From assembly GCA_023229765.1 (NCBI GenBank), contig JALNYO010000003.1, forward strand, positions 90,749-154,748: DNA of 64,000 nucleotides. Reading direction: 5' to 3'. The notes below the pieces were generated by a model. That model saw nothing but the letters and a program-made list of their open reading frames with translations, did not search any database and had not been told where the DNA came from. Below, piece after piece: positions 60,254 to 64,000 of this stretch (position 1 is the first letter of the stretch; each line of letters starts with the position of its first letter). Source of the DNA: Syntrophales bacterium. Lineage in GTDB: Bacteria; Desulfobacterota; Syntrophia; Syntrophales; UBA5619. The position numbers and the translations under genes were made by a program.

Positions 60254-61018
60254 TCAGAAGCTCACCGTCATGCCAACGTAAGGACCGGAAAACGTGGAAT
60301 CAAGAAAAACGTCGTTGTGATCGATTTTTATGTGCAATATTTTATAGCCGGCATTGATTGCGACGAACGGGAACGGGGTAAGGGATAAATCAGCCAGTCC
60401 CTCTAACAGATAATTTCCCGAATAGAAGGCGCCGGTTAACTGGGCCCGCGCCTCCAGAAGCCCGGCGAGAATCCCGGCATGGGCGCCGGCGCCGATCATC
60501 GGGATGGGGACATTAATCGTGTATTCAGCTTTTGAAGCTGTGGCGGTATCGCGGATACTCGCCAGCCCGTCGATGTATTTTATCTGACCGACAGCGGAAA
60601 GAGAAAAGCCGGCGAGAACATTTTCAACATCCAGAAACCTATAACGGTATTGGAAATCGAGCATTTTCAGCTCAAGGTCGGTATCTACCGTTGCGCCAAA
60701 GGTTTTGCCATTGAAGTTTATCGGCGTCGTCAGTGTCTTTGAGCCTGAATAATCAATTGGTGTGTATGCCAAGCTGATTGTGTGTTTACCGATTCCCCCG
60801 AAGACCTCAACACTGGGGAAGGATTCGTTGTCCACCCCGAGATCATCCTTCAAATCCAACCTGGTTCCAACAACTCCGGTGTTGTCGGCCTTAACTTCCC
60901 CATCGAGGGAAGGGAACCAGTACAGGGCTCTGGCGCCTATTTCAAAAGCGCCGACCGGTATAGCCGCGACAAAAATCAGGATGAGAGCAAACAGGCCTGT
61001 GTAAAAAGATTTTTTCAT
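60254..61018 (-). CDS. Outer-membrane beta-barrel protein
   Basis: 254 residues from ATG 61018 with AAGGAGG seven bases upstream. Signal peptide FYTGLFALILIFVAAIPVGAFE; then alternating amphipathic strands (GIGKHTISLAYTPIDYSG, LELKMLDFQYRYRFLD, FVAINAGYKILHIKID) and the terminal Phe of an outer-membrane signature (GPYVGMTVSF). Ligand or pore function unknown. First gene of the operon with ddl and the DUF4384 gene. The 243-bp gap to its right (61019-61261) shows nothing I can name. Confidence 0.85.
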   Translation of the reverse strand: MKKSFYTGLFALILIFVAAIPVGAFEIGARALYWFPSLDGEVKADNTGVVGTRLDLKDDLGVDNESFPSVEVFGGIGKHTISLAYTPIDYSGSKTLTTPINFNGKTFGATVDTDLELKMLDFQYRYRFLDVENVLAGFSLSAVGQIKYIDGLASIRDTATASKAEYTINVPIPMIGAGAHAGILAGLLEARAQLTGAFYSGNYLLEGLADLSLTPFPFVAINAGYKILHIKIDHNDVFLDSTFSGPYVGMTVSF

Positions 61019-61261
61019 GAAGTACCTCCTTGTCGTTCTTATGTTCGGGTCTTTAGAATACGTCTGCAACCACACCGCTTGCCATCTCTCATATCACCAA
61101 CTCAATTTCTTTTCCAGATTATTTTGCAGGGTTAAAAACCTTTAGAGTACCGAATCGCTGCTACCCTGACCCCGTTATAGATGCTATTCTTCTATTTCAT
61201 CTATTCGCAACAATTTATACCCCTCGAAAACTGTTCGGATATCAAGTTTTTTCACATAGCG

Positions 61262-61618
61262 TTAAGGGTAAGCGGCGGCAGGCTTTTTTGCCGTACGCTT
61301 GGCCCGTTTGTTGGCTGCCATTATCTTCGTTTCTGATTTCAGATTGTACTTGGCTGATAGTTGAGGCCTCGGAGCAGGAATACCGTATAGCATGCCTTCA
61401 GCACTGATATCCTCATCAATGTCTGGCCAATGCACGCCCTGGCCGTCTCCAATAATTTCCCAGTTTTTCCGCTGTTTGGACGTTGCCTCCAACAATCGCC
61501 ATGACCAGGCAAGAGGAACGCTGATTGTCCGCCCATCCATGAGTTGAGCCATAATGGTGTCTTCGGTGACGCTAATATCCTTAATTCTCGCTTCTTGTAT
61601 TTTCACCGCAGTGTTCAT
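61262..61618 (-). CDS. DUF2442 domain protein (cassette D, gene 2)
   Basis: 118 residues. ISVTEDTIMAQLMDGRTISVPLAWSWRLLEATSKQR followed by WEIIGDGQGVHWPDIDEDISAEGMLYGIPAP is the DUF2442 signature, then a Lys/Ala-rich basic tail. DUF2442 genes usually pair with DUF4160 genes and the pair is suspected to be a toxin-antitoxin-like module. Here it overlaps the upstream DUF4160 gene by 38 bp. Last recognisable gene of the cassette array. Confidence 0.88.
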   Translation of the reverse strand: MNTAVKIQEARIKDISVTEDTIMAQLMDGRTISVPLAWSWRLLEATSKQRKNWEIIGDGQGVHWPDIDEDISAEGMLYGIPAPRPQLSAKYNLKSETKIMAANKRAKRTAKKPAAAYP

Positions 61619-61838
61619 GCCATGCCTCCATGATGCTGTCTCTGTTCTTTAAGATTATCTCCCGTATGATATTGAGCTCTTTCGACGCAAAACCCTGATT
61701 CTTTGCCAAAGACAATGGTTGGATCCAGAATTTGCATACCATCCTTTCTCTCTGAACATGGACATGCATTCGCTCGTTGCAGTCGAAACTGTAAAAGAAA
61801 AACCGGTATGGTCCTGAAATATTGCTGACTGTCGGCAT
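61581..61838 (-). CDS. DUF4160 domain protein (cassette D, gene 1)
   Basis: 85 residues. PTVSNISGPYRFFFYSFDCNERMHVHVQRERMVCKFWIQPLSLAKNQGF is the DUF4160 core with its conserved HVHV segment. AGGA precedes the ATG. It overlaps DUF2442. The cassette starts at the TTAGCC core at 61905 just downstream of attC 3. Function unproven. Confidence 0.88.
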   Translation of the reverse strand: MPTVSNISGPYRFFFYSFDCNERMHVHVQRERMVCKFWIQPLSLAKNQGFASKELNIIREIILKNRDSIMEAWHEHCGENTRSEN

Positions 61839-61899
61839 ATCAAGCGTCCTATTAAATTACAGAAAGGATATGTGGTCGCTGTCCATGTTTGTTCTGTGG

Positions 61900-61950
61900 G
61901 GCTAACGGTTGCCATGAGCGGCCGCTACAGCGGTCCTGGCATTGTTATGA
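61900..61950 (-). repeat. attC site 3 (end of sugE cassette)
   Basis: Minus-strand cores TCATAAC (R'') and GTTAGCC (R'), 51 bp. The R'' contains the TAA stop codon of sugE. The inner arms AGCGGCCGCT pair as a hairpin. Confidence 0.8.
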
Positions 61951-62277
61951 AGCCCCATGCGATGATGAAACCAATTTAAGGCCTGCTATCCCCGATATAA
62001 TAAGACACAAGCAAATAATTCTACCTATTTCTCTCGATTCACCAAAAAGAAGCATACCTAATATCGCAACTCCAACCGCTCCGATTCCTGTCCATACAGC
62101 GTAGGCTGTACCTACTGGAATCTCTCTCATGGCGATTGACAACAGAAAAAGGCTAATCACCATGGATGCAACAGTCAGCAGGGACGGAAAGATTTTAGAG
62201 AGTCCTTCCGAATACTTGAGTCCTATTGCCCAACCACATTCAAACAATCCTGCAACTACTAGATATACCCATGCCAT
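61945..62277 (-). CDS. SugE/Gdx small multidrug-resistance family exporter (cassette C)
   Basis: 110 residues, four membrane helices. WVYLVVAGLFECGWAIGLKYSEG has the essential Glu of SMR proteins (AGLFE). AYAVWTGIGAVGVAILGMLLFGE is the signature third helix. The Gdx (guanidinium exporter) subgroup is suggested by WAIGLKYSEGL and by homologues common in integrons, where qac/SMR genes are frequent cassettes. TATAAT and AAGGGG lie just upstream inside the cassette. The stop codon lies in attC 3. Confidence 0.93.
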   Translation of the reverse strand: MAWVYLVVAGLFECGWAIGLKYSEGLSKIFPSLLTVASMVISLFLLSIAMREIPVGTAYAVWTGIGAVGVAILGMLLFGESREIGRIICLCLIISGIAGLKLVSSSHGAS

Positions 62278-62303
62278 ATGTAATTCCCCTTATTATATTT
62301 TGC

Positions 62304-62369
62304 TCATAATGAAACGCTCAGCCGGAGCAGCCCAGCGGGCTGCGATCGGCTGGATTGGCTTTGTTACGC
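62304..62369 (-). repeat. attC site 2 (end of toxin-antitoxin 2 cassette)
   Basis: Minus-strand R'' GCGTAAC (containing the toxin TAA stop) and, 66 bp on, ATTATGA, where the expected GTT has become ATT. A GTTTCAT core also occurs a few bases before. Inner arms CAGCCG / CGGCTG and CAGCCC / GGGCTG pair. Confidence 0.75.
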
Positions 62370-62699
62370 AATTATTTCATTCAACCCTTCTATTGCCTGA
62401 TTCATCTCTTCCAGAGATGTTTCACCAATGACTTTACCGATCCTCTCCACAGACAATGTTCGGATTTGACTGATTTTGAGCCATGATTTTTTGGGTAAAT
62501 TGGGAGACTTCAGTTCAAGGGTTAACGGGAATCCAGCTTTTTGCGGCTGGCTTGTAATGGCCACAGCGATGACTGTACCTGAGCGTTCATTAAAAATGTC
62601 GTGGCTCAAAATGAGCACGGGGCGTAAGCCAGCCTGCTCATTCCCCCGCACGGGATTCAAATCCGCCCACCGAATTTCACCTCTCAATATTCTGGCCAT
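62364..62699 (-). CDS. MazF/PemK-family toxin (cassette B)
   Basis: 111 residues. ILRGEIRWADLNPVRGNEQAGLRPVLILSHDIFN is the PemK/MazF start with the conserved G..RPVLILS strand, followed by TVIAVAITSQPQKAGFPL. The family cleaves RNA and is neutralised by the overlapping antitoxin (16 bp overlap). TAA stop within attC 2. Confidence 0.93.
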   Translation of the reverse strand: MARILRGEIRWADLNPVRGNEQAGLRPVLILSHDIFNERSGTVIAVAITSQPQKAGFPLTLELKSPNLPKKSWLKISQIRTLSVERIGKVIGETSLEEMNQAIEGLNEIIA

Positions 62700-62926
62700 T
62701 GGCTCATATCCTCAGCTAATCCTTCTTCCGCCATAGCTTTTTCAAATTTCGGATCGAGTTTTGCGCATTCCATAGATAGCCGGCTGCGCTTCATTCGGGC
62801 GAGTTTTTCGCGCACAGCATCACGGATTGCCTGGCTGCGATTTTGAAAATAATTTTCCTCGACCAGTCTATCCAATTCACTGATAAATTCGGCGTCCAAT
62901 GTGATTGCTATTTTTGCTTTTCCCAT
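62684..62926 (-). CDS. Ribbon-helix-helix antitoxin (cassette B)
   Basis: 80 residues from ATG 62926 with GGAGG seven bases upstream (a longer frame to 62953 has no signal). IAITLDAEFISELDRLVEENYFQNRSQAIRDAVREKL is an RHH DNA-binding domain; the acidic tail would wrap the toxin. It probably represses the promoter whose -10 lies between GGTAT/ATACC arms upstream. Confidence 0.9.
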   Translation of the reverse strand: MGKAKIAITLDAEFISELDRLVEENYFQNRSQAIRDAVREKLARMKRSRLSMECAKLDPKFEKAMAEEGLAEDMSQWPEY

Positions 62927-62943
62927 AATCAACCTCCTTCTTT

Positions 62944-62981
62944 GGTATTCCATTATATCATACCAGCAAAAAAGGATTCAA
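62944..62981 (-). promoter_or_regulatory. Cassette B promoter and operator
   Basis: Minus strand: TTGAAT (62981-62976), 18 bp, TATAAT (62957-62952) with the extended -10 TGATATAAT. An inverted repeat GGTAT-N11-ATACC (62944-62964) spans the -10. Confidence 0.75.
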
Positions 62982-63002
62982 ATTTAATTTTGTGTTCTCT
63001 TG

Positions 63003-63091
63003 GCGTAACGGCGGAAATCAGGCGCGGGGCCAATGAGCGGGCCCGCAAGGCCACCGCGCCTCTTCCCGTCGCCTGAATTGACTGGTTAGCA
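63003..63091 (-). repeat. attC site 1 (end of toxin-antitoxin 1 cassette)
   Basis: Minus-strand R'' TGCTAAC (63091-63085) and R' GTTACGC (63009-63003), 89 bp. Long inner stem: TCAGGCGAC...GGCGCGG pairs with CCCGCGCCTGA; GGGCCCG at the tip. Confidence 0.85.
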
Positions 63092-63102
63092 GGAGGTTAT
63101 CT

Positions 63103-63477
63103 TTATAGACATAATCTGCACCCTCCAACCTCTCGAGGTTCAGTGAGCAATTTTATGCCAGCAAGAATCTCCAGTATTCTTTTTTCTGACACCTGTCCTA
63201 TTTTCTCCATTAAAGCAGATTTGTTGACTGTAAAAATTTGAGAAATGTTGACAACGCTTTGTTTCGAGAGATTTGCTTCACCTTTGTTCAACATGACATT
63301 GCCAGGAGCCTTTGCCCGGTTAAGGTTCGAAGTTAGAGAACAAACTACAGCAGTGTTTATTCTGCTATCATTGAATAAATTGTTTTGAATTACGATATGA
63401 GGATGGCGATATCCTGGCTCTGAACCTTTGGGCTCAGTAAGATCAACCCAATATATTTCACCTTGTTTAATTACCAT
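63103..63477 (-). CDS. MazF/PemK-family toxin (cassette A)
   Basis: 124 residues. QGEIYWVDLTEPKGSEPGYRHPHIVIQNNLFN is the PemK start; VVCSLTSNLNRAKAPGNV and VVNISQIFTVNKSAL are further family strands. Clearly different in sequence from the cassette B toxin. It overlaps its antitoxin by 7 bp. The stop is 12 bp before attC 1. Confidence 0.93.
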   Translation of the reverse strand: MVIKQGEIYWVDLTEPKGSEPGYRHPHIVIQNNLFNDSRINTAVVCSLTSNLNRAKAPGNVMLNKGEANLSKQSVVNISQIFTVNKSALMEKIGQVSEKRILEILAGIKLLTEPREVGGCRLCL

Positions 63478-63728
63478 GACTCTTGCTCAATAATTTTTTT
63501 GTGCTTTATACGCATGGATTCTGAAATTTCCCTTTCTTTTTCAGGAGGGAAGTCATCATACGCCTCGTTCAACTGAGCAAGCAAAGATTGATTCTCTTGT
63601 TTTTTCAGATAGTCCTGCACAGCCAAGGTAAAAACCTTGCTTCGGGAAACATGCAAGTCGTTGGATAATCTATTGACTTTTATGAGCAATTCTTCATCTA
63701 GTGATATTGCCGTTTTGACTCCAGGCAT
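63471..63728 (-). CDS. Ribbon-helix-helix antitoxin (cassette A)
   Basis: 85 residues. KTAISLDEELLIKVNRLSNDLHVSRSKVFTLAVQDYLKK is the RHH domain; the acidic tail (ENQSLLAQLNEAYDDFPPEKEREI) is the toxin-binding part. GGAGG precedes the ATG. A consensus promoter with a flanking inverted repeat lies upstream inside the same cassette. Confidence 0.92.
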   Translation of the reverse strand: MPGVKTAISLDEELLIKVNRLSNDLHVSRSKVFTLAVQDYLKKQENQSLLAQLNEAYDDFPPEKEREISESMRIKHKKIIEQESW

Positions 63729-63766
63729 AAAACACCTCCAACCTAATGGATTTTCCTATGAACTTT

Positions 63767-63795
63767 ATTATGCACATTATTTATACCCATGTCAA
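63767..63795 (-). promoter_or_regulatory. Cassette A promoter
   Basis: Minus strand: TTGACA (63795-63790), exactly 17 bp, CATAAT (63772-63767). About 40 bp upstream of the antitoxin ATG and within the cassette, so expression does not depend on an integron Pc promoter. Confidence 0.8.
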
Positions 63796-63820
63796 TACCA
63801 TTTATGGCTATAATTGGTAT
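63795..63820. promoter_or_regulatory. Probable autoregulatory operator, cassette A
   Basis: ATACCA-N14-TGGTAT inverted repeat abutting the -35 element. RHH antitoxins commonly bind such arms. Confidence 0.6.
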
Positions 63821-63836
63821 GTTTTATTTTGTTATC

Positions 63837-63883
63837 TGCTAACGGCGGAGCTATGCGGATTCCGCTTGAGCGATTTGTTGGAC
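63837..63883 (-). repeat. attC site 4 (end of a cassette to the right of 63883)
   Basis: Minus-strand R'' GTCCAAC (63883-63877, a perfect RYYYAAC core) and R' GTTAGCA (63843-63837), 47 bp, with GCGGA/TCCGC inner arms. R' matches the complement of TGCTAAC in site 1. Confidence 0.85.
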
Positions 63884-63975
63884 GAAGCCGCTACGCGGCG
63901 GAAAAACATTTAAAATCAGTGTATAACTCCCCGCGGCGTTCAATTCCGAGCGCCATAAACTACGGGAGGAATACC

Positions 63976-64000
63976 ATGAACCAAACAGAAACGAATCGAT
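63976..64000 (+). CDS. Start of an unidentified plus-strand gene, cut by window edge
   Basis: ATG 63976 with GGGAGGA five bases upstream, eight codons visible (MNQTETNR). Too short to identify. Opposite orientation to the cassette genes. Confidence 0.5.

Larger units (their letters stand above)
61900..63883 (-). mobile_element. Integron-type gene cassette array (CALIN or distal part of an integron)
   Basis: Four attC-like sites punctuate minus-strand genes: site 4 63837-63883, site 1 63003-63091, site 2 62304-62369, site 3 61900-61950. Cassette boundaries by the G/TT rule: A 63842-63009 (toxin-antitoxin 1), B 63008-62310 (toxin-antitoxin 2), C 62309-61906 (sugE), D from 61905 leftwards (DUF4160/DUF2442, its own attC not found). 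For A and B the R'' core at the cassette end is the exact complement of the core at the cassette start; C matches over TTATGA. No integrase or attI is visible; they would lie to the right. Confidence 0.85.

Noticed and set aside
61900..63883. CRISPR array interpretation of the palindromes
   Set aside because: The palindromes differ in sequence and length and separate genes, not short spacers.

Overview
The window looks like the chromosome of an anaerobic, Gram-negative, delta-type (Desulfobacterota, perhaps Syntrophales-like) bacterium. This rests on gene content: c-type cytochromes with 19 and 13 haem motifs, haem-binding sensor kinases, a double-cubane-cluster reductase with its activase, a YedF/DUF3343 selenium-sulfur module, an orphan CooC, an outer-membrane barrel and a complete dcw cluster. 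The genus cannot be fixed from the sequence alone.

Layout. 1-4.4 kb (mostly minus strand): the N-terminal part of a DEAD/DEAH helicase, a GAF/DUF484-like protein, exonuclease III, an unrecognised conserved protein and an EamA exporter. 4.6-6.3 kb (plus): a YitT-type membrane protein and a C39-like/DUF3335 protein. 6.4-8.6 kb (minus): yedF, DUF3343 and a cysteine-desulfurase-like gene. 8.8-10.9 kb (minus): activase and double-cubane reductase. 11.4-19 kb (minus): a lipoprotein, a DHA2-type MFS exporter, a 59-residue conserved protein, UPF0182 and a TIGR03960-type radical SAM protein. 19-36.4 kb (minus): the whole dcw cluster in canonical order (mraZ, rsmH, ftsL, ftsI, murE, murF, mraY, murD, ftsW, murG, murC, murB, ftsQ, ftsA, ftsZ), with a strong promoter and a three-repeat MraZ-box candidate before mraZ. 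mltG and ruvX lie upstream. ddl is not in the cluster but at 59-60 kb.

38.4-49.3 kb is a respiration and signalling block: a 19-haem cytochrome with a membrane cytochrome-b-like domain, two near-duplicate haem-binding histidine kinases, a sigma-54 response regulator overlapping an archaemetzincin gene, and a divergent 13-haem cytochrome/cytochrome b pair. 49.4-61 kb holds cooC, a Cys-rich small protein, a branched-chain amino-acid-type binding protein, lexA with its operator inside its promoter, glutamine cyclotransferase, two secreted proteins sharing a C-terminal domain, a DHH phosphoesterase, an FmdB-type zinc ribbon, an HExxH protein and an OMP-ddl-DUF4384 operon.

61.2-63.9 kb is the most striking region. 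It is an integron-type gene-cassette array with small minus-strand genes (two different RHH/MazF-PemK toxin-antitoxin pairs, a SugE/Gdx exporter, a DUF4160-DUF2442 pair) separated by attC-like palindromes. The R'' core of each cassette's site matches the reverse complement of the core at that cassette's own start, which is the integron signature. No integrase is visible in the window.

Two other repeat systems stand out. A 21-bp unit encoding the heptapeptide K-x-x-(F/L)-N-V-H occurs in tandem at the N-terminus of FtsQ, at the start of MurC, at the end of murF and beside the selenium genes. A 126-bp MITE-like element is present in two copies differing at one base. No rRNA, tRNA or CRISPR array was recognised.
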